Shown here: piece after piece, positions 36,535-45,073 of the stretch | How positions within the stretch are numbered: position 1 is the stretch's first letter | How the letters are laid out: each line of letters opens with the position of its first letter | Assembly (NCBI GenBank): GCA_009392215.1 | Contig: VFGZ01000036.1 | Location: forward strand, 1 to 58,288 | DNA: 58,288 nucleotides | Direction: 5' to 3' | Origin: SAR202 cluster bacterium | GTDB taxonomy: Bacteria > Chloroflexota > Dehalococcoidia > Lucifugimonadales > Lucifugimonadaceae | Position numbers and translations under genes: made by a program | The notes under the pieces: generated by a model | What the model saw: only the letters and a program-made list of their open reading frames with translations | Database searches by the model: none | What the model was told of the DNA's origin: nothing

Positions 36535-38287
36535 GGTCCGCAATAAAATCGATCCAATTCATTTCGAGGTTATCCGTTCAGCTCTAACTCAAGTAACCGA
36601 AGAAATGGCTGCCGCCCTAAGACGTTCAGCTTACTCAACTAACGTCAAAACCAGACAGGATTTTTCCTGTGCTTTTTTCGACCGTGATTGCAAGCCTATC
36701 TCCCAGGCATTTACTCAACCAGTCCACCTCGGATCATTTGTGGAACTGATACCTACTTCGGTCGAAGCATACGGGGCAGAAAACCTCCAGCCCGGCGACA
36801 TGCTGGTAGTAAACAATCCATTTGGCGGTGGTTCACACCTAAACGATGTGACCGTCTTCGGTCCGGTTCATCATCAAAACGAACTTATTGGTTATGTAGC
36901 TTCACTAGCCCATCATGTAGATGTCGGTGGAGGAGCTCCAGCATCAATTGGCCCTTTTCAGGAGATTTTCCAAGAAGGAGTGATCATCACTCCAGTCAAG
37001 CTCGTCAAACAAGGTGAAATGAATGAAGATATCTTCAAACTTCTTCTTGCTCAAATCAGATCAAAACGCGTCACTGCAGGGGATTTCCGAGCTCAAGTCG
37101 CTGCTAACACTGTAGGATCTAGGCGACTGTCCGAAATAGTTAGAAAATACGGCTCAGAGGATTTCGACCGATATGTCAAGGCAGTAATTGACTACACTGA
37201 TCGACGAACCCGGGCAGAAATCTCAGATATACCTGATGGTATTTACAAATCGGAAAGTTTTCTAGATTTCGACGGATTTACGGAAAACCCTGTCACCCTT
37301 AAGACCAAAATTACTGTCGATGGCGAAAAGGTATATTTCGATTTCGATGGCTGTGATCCACAAAGGCGCGCACCAGTAAATTCCACCAAAGCCATGACTT
37401 TCTCAGCATGCGCCTATGCACTTCGAGCATTAATGGCCCCGGATCTACCTGTAAATGATGGCTTCTACCGTCATGTCCGGATGAACGCTAAGCCCGGAAC
37501 CGTCGTACACGCGCTCCACCCTGCGCCGGTTGTCGGTGGATGGGAGACACAGGTTCGCGTCAATGACATGCTTTTCAGAGCATTTGCACCAGGAATGCCT
37601 CAAAAAATCGCTTCGTCAACCAAAGCGATGATGGCCCAAGCAGGATTTGGAATCATCGATCAAAAAACGGGAGAATACCACTGTAACTACGAGGCCCTTG
37701 CCGGAGGATATGGAGCAAGGGAAACATCTGACGGACCCGACGCCGTGCAGCAACACGGCCAAAACACTGAAAACGCTCCAGTAGAGGAAGTAGAATCTCA
37801 CTTTCCTGTGAGAGTATCCCAACTTTCACTTATCGAAGACTCGGAAGGTCCCGGGAAATTTCGTGGAGGTCTCGGAATGAGACGTGACTACCACTTCCCT
37901 AATGACGCGGCCACATTCACTGTATTATCGGACAGAGATCTCGAAGGTCCTAAAGGCATCTTCGGCGGCATGAGTGGGCGAAAGGCTTACTATATTTTAA
38001 ATCCAGACGATTCAAAGCGTACGAAAACCGAACTCAGTTCAAAGTGTGTGATTGAACTAAAACCTGGGGACACTGTCAGCTTCCAGACCCCAGGCGGCGG
38101 CGGTTACGGATCCCCTCTTGAAAGAGACCCGGAAAGAGTCTTGGAAGATGTCACTCTAGGGAAAATTAATTTCAAACGTGCACGTGAATGTTATGGCGTG
38201 ATCATTGACAATCTCACCAACGATGTCGACAAAGCCGCCACAAAAAGATTAAGAGAACAAATAAATAAGTCGAGGTCATCTCATTGA
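36521..38287 (+). CDS. hydantoinase B/oxoprolinase family protein, copy 2
   Basis: A 588-residue HyuB-type protein with the same block order as copy 1 (DPIHFEVIRSAL, NNPFGGGSHLNDV, AHHVDVGGGAPAS, HPAPVVGGWETQVR, PGGGGYG). The start is a GTG at 36521, inside the end of copy 1. The C-terminal region is a little longer and more polar. Both copies retain the conserved blocks, so neither looks like a pseudogene; a heteromeric beta-beta' complex with a single HyuA is possible. Its stop overlaps the hyuA start (TTGA). Confidence 0.92.
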   Translation: MAGDKVRNKIDPIHFEVIRSALTQVTEEMAAALRRSAYSTNVKTRQDFSCAFFDRDCKPISQAFTQPVHLGSFVELIPTSVEAYGAENLQPGDMLVVNNPFGGGSHLNDVTVFGPVHHQNELIGYVASLAHHVDVGGGAPASIGPFQEIFQEGVIITPVKLVKQGEMNEDIFKLLLAQIRSKRVTAGDFRAQVAANTVGSRRLSEIVRKYGSEDFDRYVKAVIDYTDRRTRAEISDIPDGIYKSESFLDFDGFTENPVTLKTKITVDGEKVYFDFDGCDPQRRAPVNSTKAMTFSACAYALRALMAPDLPVNDGFYRHVRMNAKPGTVVHALHPAPVVGGWETQVRVNDMLFRAFAPGMPQKIASSTKAMMAQAGFGIIDQKTGEYHCNYEALAGGYGARETSDGPDAVQQHGQNTENAPVEEVESHFPVRVSQLSLIEDSEGPGKFRGGLGMRRDYHFPNDAATFTVLSDRDLEGPKGIFGGMSGRKAYYILNPDDSKRTKTELSSKCVIELKPGDTVSFQTPGGGGYGSPLERDPERVLEDVTLGKINFKRARECYGVIIDNLTNDVDKAATKRLREQINKSRSSH

Positions 38288-40416
38288 AGGAGCTAAATAC
38301 AAAGCGATTCAGAATCGGTGTCGACATCGGTGGAACATTTACTGACGGTACGCTAGTCGATTCGTCAACCGGACAGGTAATCACCTCAAAAGTTCTAACA
38401 ACGCCTGCCGATCCTGCATCCGGGTTCATTTCTGCAGTTAATAAATTGCTAGGAGTAAGTAACGATGTAGACCCCAGTGAAATCGAACACGTAGTTCATG
38501 CAACCACAGTTGCTACAAACGCGATTATCGAAGGGAAAACTGCAAAAACTGCATTTGTCACCACTCAAGGATTTCGAGATATGCTCGAAATAGCCAGGCA
38601 AATCCGACCTTCTTTATATGATCTCCAGTTTGAAAAACCAGCACCACTTGTACCGCGCCAACTTTGTTTCGAAATCCGTGAAAGACTTGATGCTAAGGGT
38701 AATGTAGTTACACCCCTTGACGAGAAAGCTCTTGCCATAGTAGTCGATCAGCTAGCTGAAACTGAAGTAGAGGCTATCGCGATTTGCCTGCTCCACTCCT
38801 ACCGCAACCCAGATCATGAACAAAAAGTCGGCGAAGCAATCAAAGCAAAAATTCCAGATGTAAAATTATCCCTCTCATCTAAAATTGTCCCAGAATTTCG
38901 TGAGTACCTGCGTGCATCGACAACGGTAATCAATTCTGCTGTAACCCCAATCGTAAGCACATATTTAGCATCGATCCTCGAAAAGTTACATTCAGCTGAC
39001 GTCAATTCTGAGCTCCTTGTAATGCAATCTAATGGTGGTGTATACCCGGCTCAATCTGCATCGGAATCACCAGTGTTTATGGTCGAATCGGGTCCGGCAG
39101 CCGGCGCTGTAGCAGCTGCATCCCTTGGATCCGCACTCGGTTACCCAAACGTAATTTCTTTCGACATGGGCGGCACCACTGCAAAGGCCAGCCTCATACG
39201 CAACGGGCAACCAAACATCACCAAGGATTACAGCGTGGGCGGGGCAGCACAAAGCGGCGATGGGGCGTTTGGAGGAGCATCGGGTTACCCGATCAGAACA
39301 CCAGTTGTGGATCTTGTCGAAATCGGAGCTGGTGGCGGATCTATCGCATGGGTAGACTCAGGTGGGGCTCTACGCGTCGGGCCGCAATCTGCCGGCGCTG
39401 ACCCTGGCCCAGTTTCCTATGGGCTTGGTGGCAAAGAACCAACCATTACCGATGCTAATCTGATTTTAGGACGTCTTGATCCAAGCTATTTTGCAGACGG
39501 TCAAATATCTCTTGATACAGAGGCCGCAAAAAACGCCATACATAAGCACTGTGCGGAGCCATTAGGATTATCCATTGAAGCAGCGGCACATGGAATCATC
39601 GAAATTGCAAACACAGCAATGGTAAATGCCCTTCGGCTGGTATCAGTACAACGGGGACATGATCCGAGAGACTTCATGTTAATGGGATTTGGTGGCGCAG
39701 GACCTGCTCATGTCGTCAGGCTCGCAGAACAAGCGGGAATACCGCAGGTATTAATCCCAGCCGAACCCGGGACCGCATCAGCCCTAGGACTACTCGTAAC
39801 GGACGTCCGAATGGAAAGTTCCGCAACTCTCATCATAAGGGCCGACCAAGTCGAGCTATCGCGTATAACCTATGAATTCGAGAAACTGGAAAATTCGGGG
39901 CGTTTAGCTCACAGCGCGGCTGCATCAGCATCAGGCGAACCCATTTTCGAACGAGCGATAGAAATGCGCTACTGGGGGCAAAGTTTTGAACTAAGCGTTC
40001 CTGTACCTGACCGAAAAACCATCGATAATGATTGGATGAACGACCTGATTGAAGCATTTCATGAGTCCCACGATAGTGCCTACGGCTTTAGAGCAGACGA
40101 TGAGCCAGTAGAACTCGTAAACCTTCGATTAACAACGGTAGGTAAAATCGCACGGCCACAACTACGAAAACTGGACACTATTGATCATGATATACAGGTT
40201 GCCATAAAAGGAGAACGACCTGTTTACTTTGCAACCGACTCCAGCCAAGGAGGCGTCATTAGTACAACCGTTTACAATCGCCAGAAGCTCCCTCCTCGAT
40301 CCACATTCAACGGTCCAGCAATTGTTGAAGAGCCAGACTGCACGACAGTGATTCAACCATCATGGTCGGTAACAGTGGACGATTTCGGCAATCTCATCGT
40401 TGAAAATAACCAATAA
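38284..40416 (+). CDS. hydantoinase A/oxoprolinase ATPase-fold subunit (HyuA)
   Basis: A 710-residue HyuA-type subunit with an ASKHA nucleotide-binding fold. The phosphate-1 motif is GVDIGGTFTDGTL. The phosphate-2 region is SFDMGGTTAKASLIRNG, with HATTVATNAIIEGKTAKTA and LMGFGGAGPAHVVRLAEQ between and after. It is expected to use ATP to activate the substrate carbonyl for the HyuB partner. The start is TTG at 38284 (TTGA overlap); an AAGGAG inside the first codons has no start after it. It is the third coupled gene of the set. Confidence 0.94.
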   Translation: MKELNTKRFRIGVDIGGTFTDGTLVDSSTGQVITSKVLTTPADPASGFISAVNKLLGVSNDVDPSEIEHVVHATTVATNAIIEGKTAKTAFVTTQGFRDMLEIARQIRPSLYDLQFEKPAPLVPRQLCFEIRERLDAKGNVVTPLDEKALAIVVDQLAETEVEAIAICLLHSYRNPDHEQKVGEAIKAKIPDVKLSLSSKIVPEFREYLRASTTVINSAVTPIVSTYLASILEKLHSADVNSELLVMQSNGGVYPAQSASESPVFMVESGPAAGAVAAASLGSALGYPNVISFDMGGTTAKASLIRNGQPNITKDYSVGGAAQSGDGAFGGASGYPIRTPVVDLVEIGAGGGSIAWVDSGGALRVGPQSAGADPGPVSYGLGGKEPTITDANLILGRLDPSYFADGQISLDTEAAKNAIHKHCAEPLGLSIEAAAHGIIEIANTAMVNALRLVSVQRGHDPRDFMLMGFGGAGPAHVVRLAEQAGIPQVLIPAEPGTASALGLLVTDVRMESSATLIIRADQVELSRITYEFEKLENSGRLAHSAAASASGEPIFERAIEMRYWGQSFELSVPVPDRKTIDNDWMNDLIEAFHESHDSAYGFRADDEPVELVNLRLTTVGKIARPQLRKLDTIDHDIQVAIKGERPVYFATDSSQGGVISTTVYNRQKLPPRSTFNGPAIVEEPDCTTVIQPSWSVTVDDFGNLIVENNQ

Positions 40417-40435
40417 ACCAAAAAGAAGAATCACA

Positions 40436-41446
40436 TTGTCAGATGATATTAACCGTGCATGGACCATGGCTAGTCGGCCCAAGGGCGAACCCAAACAAGA
40501 AAATTTTGCTCTAGAAGAATCGCCAATCCCAAGCCCCAAGCATGGTGAACTACTAATACGGACCCTGTTCATGAGTCTAGATCCTTACATGCGAGGCCGA
40601 ATGCGGCCCGGTCCATCCTATGCAACACCACTTCAACCCGGCGACGTAATGACAGGTGAAGTCATAGCGCGTGTTGAACAAAGTAAATCTTCAAATTACA
40701 CGGTTGGAGACATCGTCCGAAGCTCGATCGGATGGAGAGAATGGGCTGCGGTTTCAGAACACTCAGTAAAACGTGTGGACCCCTCACTTGGTCCAGTATC
40801 AACAGCTGTTGGTGTATTAGGCATGCCCGGTCTCACCGCATACCACGGACTACTTGACGTAGGACAACCAAAAGCGGGCGACACACTAGTCGTATCAGCT
40901 GCCTCTGGTGCAGTGGGTGCAGTCGTCGGACAAATCGGAAAAATCAACGGCTGTAACGTAATCGGAATCGCTGGTAGTGACAAAAAATGTAACTACGTAA
41001 AAAATGATCTTGGCTTCGACAACACGATTAATTACAAAACTCAAGACGTATCAAGCGTACTCAAACGGCTTTCACCTAATGGAGTCGATGTCTACTTCGA
41101 TAATGTGGGTGGACCAGTACTAGACGCCGTACTAGACAACCTAGCCTTTAAGGCGAGAATCGCCATCTGTGGACAGATTTCACAGTACAACTCTGATGAA
41201 ATCCCGCTGGGACCTCGCAACATGTGGGCTCTATTACGTACACAATCGAGGGCCGAAGGATTTCTGGTTTACGCGTTTGAACAACAACATGAGATCAGCA
41301 GAGCACGATTGGCTGGATGGATCAAAGAAGGACTTCTGAAATACAAGGAAGACATTGTAGACGGATTCGAAAAAGCTCCAGAAGCTTTCATCGGCCTACT
41401 GCGCGGAAATAATTTCGGCAAATTATTGATCAAAGTTAGCGATTGA
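40436..41446 (+). CDS. NADP-dependent medium-chain reductase (PTGR/CurA-like)
   Basis: A 336-residue zinc-free medium-chain reductase like curcumin/prostaglandin reductases, reducing an activated C=C or ketone with NADPH. Features are SLDPYMRGRMRPG near the N-terminus, the Rossmann motif AASGAVGAVVGQIGK and YFDNVGGPVLDAVL; zinc-binding cysteines are lacking. The start is TTG at 40436, 19 bases after hyuA, with AGAAG upstream. An ATG at 40400 would overlap hyuA and add 12 residues not seen in the family. It probably ends the rraA-hyuB-hyuB-hyuA transcript. Confidence 0.9.
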   Translation: MSDDINRAWTMASRPKGEPKQENFALEESPIPSPKHGELLIRTLFMSLDPYMRGRMRPGPSYATPLQPGDVMTGEVIARVEQSKSSNYTVGDIVRSSIGWREWAAVSEHSVKRVDPSLGPVSTAVGVLGMPGLTAYHGLLDVGQPKAGDTLVVSAASGAVGAVVGQIGKINGCNVIGIAGSDKKCNYVKNDLGFDNTINYKTQDVSSVLKRLSPNGVDVYFDNVGGPVLDAVLDNLAFKARIAICGQISQYNSDEIPLGPRNMWALLRTQSRAEGFLVYAFEQQHEISRARLAGWIKEGLLKYKEDIVDGFEKAPEAFIGLLRGNNFGKLLIKVSD

Positions 41447-41539
41447 CCCACACAAATAAAATCAGGCAAACTTAACTGATCTGGTGAGTTGCCATGGAAC
41501 AAAAGGTCTTGAATTTAACCTGTTAAGTGGCATGTAAGC

Positions 41540-41568
41540 TTGACCAGTTAGCTCGGAATGCTTACTGT
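41540..41568 (+). promoter_or_regulatory. promoter of tRNA-Gly
   Basis: TTGACC (41540-41545) and TACTGT (41563-41568) are separated by 17 bases. The predicted transcription start is about 41575, immediately ahead of the tRNA at 41579. Confidence 0.55.
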
Positions 41569-41578
41569 TGACCGTAAC

Positions 41579-41653
41579 GCGGAAGTGGCTCAGTGGTAGA
41601 GCATCTCCTTGCCAAGGAGAGGGTCGCGAGTTCGAATCTCGTCTTCCGCTCCA
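41579..41653 (+). tRNA. tRNA-Gly (GCC)
   Basis: A complete cloverleaf of 75 bases with encoded CCA. The acceptor stem is GCGGAAG/CTTCCGC. The D arm is GCTC/GAGC. The anticodon arm is TCTCC-TTGCCAA-GGAGA, anticodon GCC. The T arm is GCGAG-TTCGAAT-CTCGT with one G-U pair. No second copy of its 3' end was noticed downstream, so there is no sign that an element has integrated here. Confidence 0.98.
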
Positions 41654-41671
41654 TCTCAAAATGAACTGAGG

Positions 41672-41698
41672 AGTCCTCGCAGAAATGTGGGGGCTTTT
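41672..41698 (+). terminator. intrinsic terminator after tRNA-Gly
   Basis: AGTCCTCGC (41672-41680) pairs over nine positions with GTGGGGGCT (41687-41695), some as G-U, across a 6-base loop. TTT follows the stem directly, 19 bases after the tRNA. Confidence 0.65.
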
Positions 41699-41743
41699 CG
41701 CGAAGTGACACCTTTCGACCTAAATAAATAGGTAATTCTCATT

Positions 41744-41824
41744 GTGATAAACCCCAAGCTGTTCGTAGTCATATGGCTTGTCGTGACAATAATCTGGCTG
41801 CTTGGAAAGCAACTCTCAGGATAG
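41744..41824 (+). CDS. possible 26-residue single-pass membrane peptide
   Basis: A GTG-initiated frame of 26 codons: a polar start (MINPK), one hydrophobic run of about 15 residues (LFVVIWLVVTIIWLL), and a polar end (GKQLSG). An AGG lies 11 bases upstream of the GTG, a weak site. It is followed 9 bases later by another hydrophobic mini-ORF. Evidence is only the hydrophobic pattern and the pairing, so this may be chance. Confidence 0.2.
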   Translation: MINPKLFVVIWLVVTIIWLLGKQLSG

Positions 41825-41833
41825 GTTGTCTGC

Positions 41834-41923
41834 ATGGACAGAGAGAAACTAATCATCCGATTCGCGTTCATGATGATCCCTATTGGGATGTTGATAGCTT
41901 GGACGTTTGGAAACTGCAGTTAG
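41834..41923 (+). CDS. possible 29-residue membrane peptide
   Basis: An ATG-initiated frame of 29 codons: charged start (MDREK), hydrophobic centre of about 20 residues with several Met, end NCS. An AGG sits 8 bases before the ATG. Together with the preceding mini-ORF it looks like a small two-gene unit of single-pass peptides, but there is no family to compare with. Confidence 0.22.
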   Translation: MDREKLIIRFAFMMIPIGMLIAWTFGNCS

Positions 41924-42107
41924 CCAGTCATGCGTCGTCTACGGACAACCTATGCGGTTTGAGCGTTGCTCATATCCATAGACCGTATGTAAATCTCCGA
42001 TACTCCCCACGTATTATTCGAGTTGGATACTGTTCGCAGTTTATGCGAATTTCCGGTAGGTTATACATCGAAAATGAAGTGCTTGGTAACTTAAACGGGA
42101 GCCTGGA

Positions 42108-43700
42108 ATGTTCGACTTTATAGTTAAGAATGGCACTGTGATCGACGGAACCGGAGCCGAACCGATGAAGGCGGATGTGGCGATCACTGGAGATAAGGTG
42201 ATTGCCGTCGGACACTTGCCTGTAGAGGCAGCCAGGACCATTGACGCTACAGGGCTTGTTGTATCACCAGGATTTATCGACCTTCACGCCCACAGCGATA
42301 TATCGTTCCTCGTAGATCCACTGGCCGACAGTAAATTGCGCCAAGGAGTCACCTTGGAATTGCTTGGCAATTGCGGGATGAGTTTCTGTGCACCGCTGAA
42401 CGATAAAACCTTAGGGTCCTTCAGCTCATGGGCGAAACGCTCTAGTCCTGATCTGGAGCCAAACTGGACCAATTTCGCTGGCTATTTGAGTGCGCTAGAG
42501 CAGGCCGGATCAGTTATCAATATAGCTACTCAGGTAGGTCATAACCAGATCCGATCATTTGTGATGGGGGATGTTGCAAGGGCACCTAGCGCCGACGAGT
42601 TGCTAGATATGGAAAGGAACGTCGTGGAAGCGCTGGAGGCTGGTGCAATGGGCCTGTCGACCGGTCTTTACTTCGCGCCAGGCAGTTACTCTCTCACAGA
42701 TGAAGTCATATCTCTAACGTTACCTGTCGCCCAAAGGGACAAGTTGTACTCAAGCCACATGCGTTCGGAGTCAGACGAGAGTCCCGGTCTGTTCACTGCG
42801 ATACAGGAATCAATCGAGATTGGTCGTCGGACAGGTGCCCGCATTGAAATTTCTCACGTCAAGGCACATGGTCCACGAGTATGGGGACGCTCAGCCGCAA
42901 TCCTCGAGTCAATAACGGAGGCCCGCAGTGAGGGCATCGATGTTGCTGGCGATCAATATCCATATGTAGCATGCAGCACTCCACTAAGTGGCGCGATATT
43001 TAATCGTTGGGCCCACGATGGCGGTCGTCCGGCCCTGCTAGAACGACTGGCTGATAGTGATTTGCGTCCCAAGCTGCGCGAAGAGGCAGAATATTCATCG
43101 GTGAGGTTTCAGGGTGCCGAAGGTTGCGTAATAGCCGGTTATCCGCCAAAAACCGAATACGAAGGGATGACGCTAGCCGAGGTAGCAGATATACAAGGTA
43201 AAGACCCGGTTGAGGCGGCATTCAGCATGATCGAAAAATCCGAGGTGTCAGTGGTTCTGTATTCAATGTCTGATCCTGACGTGGAAACGATTGCAGCATC
43301 TCCAAATATCTCTGTCTGCTCCGATGGCAACTCACTTCGGACAACAGGACCACTCGGTAAAGGCAAGCCACACCCTCGGAGTTACGGTTCTAACGCCGGA
43401 TATTTGCAAAGAATGGTGCGGGAAAAGAATCTAGTTTCTCTGCCGGAGGCGATACGAAAGATGACTTTGCTTCCGGCGCAACGACTGGGCCTTCATAAAC
43501 GTGGGCGGATTGCTCCCGGTTACTTCGCAGATATTGCTGTGTTCAATCCTGAGACGATAGCCGAACATGCTACTTTTGCAAACCCACACCAGTATTCAAC
43601 CGGTGTATCCCATGTGCTGGTTAACGGGCGATCGGCCCTTATCGACGGAGAACCTTCTGGTGACCTGCCGGGACGAGTCATTAGATCTCATAGCGACTGA
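42108..43700 (+). CDS. N-acyl-D-amino-acid deacylase (D-aminoacylase), second copy
   Basis: A 530-residue amidohydrolase of the same length as the copy at 4192-5784 and clearly homologous along its whole length. The metal pair His60/His62 lies in GFIDLHAHSD, followed by GNCGMSFCAP, ISHVKAHGP and DQYPY. After VCSDGNSLR comes KPHPRSYGSN. The ribosome-binding site is GGGAG at good spacing. Its third positions look richer in G and C than those of the first copy and most neighbours, suggesting separate acquisition rather than recent duplication (impression, not a count). It converges on the aldo/keto reductase gene. Confidence 0.92.
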   Translation: MFDFIVKNGTVIDGTGAEPMKADVAITGDKVIAVGHLPVEAARTIDATGLVVSPGFIDLHAHSDISFLVDPLADSKLRQGVTLELLGNCGMSFCAPLNDKTLGSFSSWAKRSSPDLEPNWTNFAGYLSALEQAGSVINIATQVGHNQIRSFVMGDVARAPSADELLDMERNVVEALEAGAMGLSTGLYFAPGSYSLTDEVISLTLPVAQRDKLYSSHMRSESDESPGLFTAIQESIEIGRRTGARIEISHVKAHGPRVWGRSAAILESITEARSEGIDVAGDQYPYVACSTPLSGAIFNRWAHDGGRPALLERLADSDLRPKLREEAEYSSVRFQGAEGCVIAGYPPKTEYEGMTLAEVADIQGKDPVEAAFSMIEKSEVSVVLYSMSDPDVETIAASPNISVCSDGNSLRTTGPLGKGKPHPRSYGSNAGYLQRMVREKNLVSLPEAIRKMTLLPAQRLGLHKRGRIAPGYFADIAVFNPETIAEHATFANPHQYSTGVSHVLVNGRSALIDGEPSGDLPGRVIRSHSD

Positions 43701-43875
43701 TTTAGATAAAATACAGGGTGACCCCGGCGGTAGCCATCCCATCAATGAAGATCTAAATGGTAACTCAATGAAAGTTTTCGAGTCTTATTCACTAAACCTC
43801 AGGGTGATCACTACATAATCCTGTAGCCAATCGCACGACATTATCCAAATAGGCATTCTTCTCGGGAAGTTATCC

Positions 43876-44892
43876 CTAGGTTGAACCATCCACTTGTCGC
43901 AGGGCTTCAATAGTCTGATGGATGTCTGGTGGTAAAGGACCTGACTGCGCGGCTAATACGCTCTCCTCGATCTCCTGGGGACTGGATGCGCCCACGAGAA
44001 TAGTCGAAAGTTTAGAATTGGCTATCAAGAACCTAACAGTCAATGCCGCGATAGAAATGCCCGTTGTCTTAGCCAATTTAATGAGACGCTCATCCGAAAA
44101 TATCGCTCCTGTTTGAGACAGAGGACCCTTAATAGATAATCGAAACGGAGAGGGTTCATCTGACACAGCTAAACCTCTAAAAATTCCTCCTATGACATAA
44201 GCAATTCCTTGCTCATCAACCAGTGCTTCAACGAACTGTGGAGAGCGACGGTCGAGAAGCGAATACTGACTGGCTGATAGACACATATCCAGTTTTACTC
44301 GACGAAAGACATGAGCCAATGCCATGGATTGGTTGAAACTGAGGCCAATGTAGTCGCATAGCCCTTGCGCCTTTGCTTCGCGGAGCGCCTGAATAACGGC
44401 TGAGCTTTCGTAGTCGTATTCCCTATCAAGGTCCAAAAGTTCGTCGTCATTAAGTGCGTTAGGTGACCACGCCTTGGCCTTCTCCATATCGTGACCCTGA
44501 AGTACATCGATTTTATCCCGGCGTAGGGCGTTTAAACTGTCCTGCAACTGCGTGCGACAATCTTCTAACGTGCGGTAACCCATTGGATTCGCCCCACCTA
44601 GATTCGTATAGCTAACCAACTTTGTTGCGAGAAGATGTGGTTTTGTTGCCCCGTCAAGCCCCTCACCCATGATTAGCTGCGACTTGCCCCTCTCAACCCA
44701 ACGGCCATCCGCGCCGGCTTTACCGTACGCGGGCGATGTATCGAAATAGGTAACACCCATATCGAGCGCATGTTTGACAGTCGCTACCCCTTGTTCATAG
44801 GAATGCTTATACAAACCTGCGCCGCCAAGGCCGATAACACTGACTTTTTCACCAGTACATCCGAAAGAGCGGTGTTCCAATGCAATTGGCAT
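43876..44892 (-). CDS. aldo/keto reductase (aldose/fucose dehydrogenase-like)
   Basis: A 338-residue NAD(P)-dependent TIM-barrel oxidoreductase. The catalytic tetrad is visible: Asp51, Tyr56 (FDTSPAYGKAG), Lys91 (ATKLVS) and His134 (LQGHDME). The pattern resembles D-threo-aldose 1-dehydrogenase/L-fucose dehydrogenase and pyridoxal 4-dehydrogenase relatives. It diverges from the CocE/NonD hydrolase gene across about 180 bases holding a palindrome. Substrate unknown; a sugar fits the neighbourhood. Confidence 0.9.
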   Translation of the reverse strand: MPIALEHRSFGCTGEKVSVIGLGGAGLYKHSYEQGVATVKHALDMGVTYFDTSPAYGKAGADGRWVERGKSQLIMGEGLDGATKPHLLATKLVSYTNLGGANPMGYRTLEDCRTQLQDSLNALRRDKIDVLQGHDMEKAKAWSPNALNDDELLDLDREYDYESSAVIQALREAKAQGLCDYIGLSFNQSMALAHVFRRVKLDMCLSASQYSLLDRRSPQFVEALVDEQGIAYVIGGIFRGLAVSDEPSPFRLSIKGPLSQTGAIFSDERLIKLAKTTGISIAALTVRFLIANSKLSTILVGASSPQEIEESVLAAQSGPLPPDIHQTIEALRQVDGST

Positions 44893-44954
44893 AGTTACCT
44901 CAGTTGGTCATCGTAGCATTCTCTGGCCACTGGCAAATACAACAGCCAAAACAC

Positions 44955-44983
44955 ACGACAACATAACTTGACTTTGTGTTGTT
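44955..44983. promoter_or_regulatory. inverted repeat in the AKR/CocE divergent region
   Basis: CGACAACA (44955-44962) and TGTTGTTG (44976-44983) form an 8-base inverted repeat with one G-T mismatch, spanning a TTGACT that resembles a -35 box. It could be an operator for either divergent gene. Confidence 0.3.
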
Positions 44984-45073
44984 GGCATAATGATCCTTAC
45001 GGACTATTATGCGCCATGGTGGCTAACAAACTCTTCGGAACCGCAACACCGTAAACATAAGAAAGAGTCGCAA

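Larger units (their letters stand above)
41699..42107 (+). other. gene-poor stretch between tRNA-Gly and the second D-aminoacylase
   Basis: About 400 bases without a normal-sized gene. On the plus strand it holds two tiny hydrophobic ORFs (41744-41824, 41834-41923). After 41924 I see only the leader of the D-aminoacylase, which ends in a good GGGAG ribosome-binding site at about 42097. Longer minus-strand frames here lack any family resemblance. Confidence 0.45.

Noticed and set aside
34819-38287. One of the two HyuB copies as a pseudogene
   Set aside because: Both frames are full length, with all conserved blocks present and coupled to neighbours.
41656-41871. A 71-residue minus-strand frame after tRNA-Gly
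   Set aside because: It overlaps the terminator, has no family resemblance, no ribosome-binding site and unlikely composition.
41579-42107. tRNA-Gly as an integration site for a genomic island carrying the second D-aminoacylase
   Set aside because: No integrase, no second copy of the tRNA 3' end and no mobile gene was seen; the base-composition shift alone is not enough.
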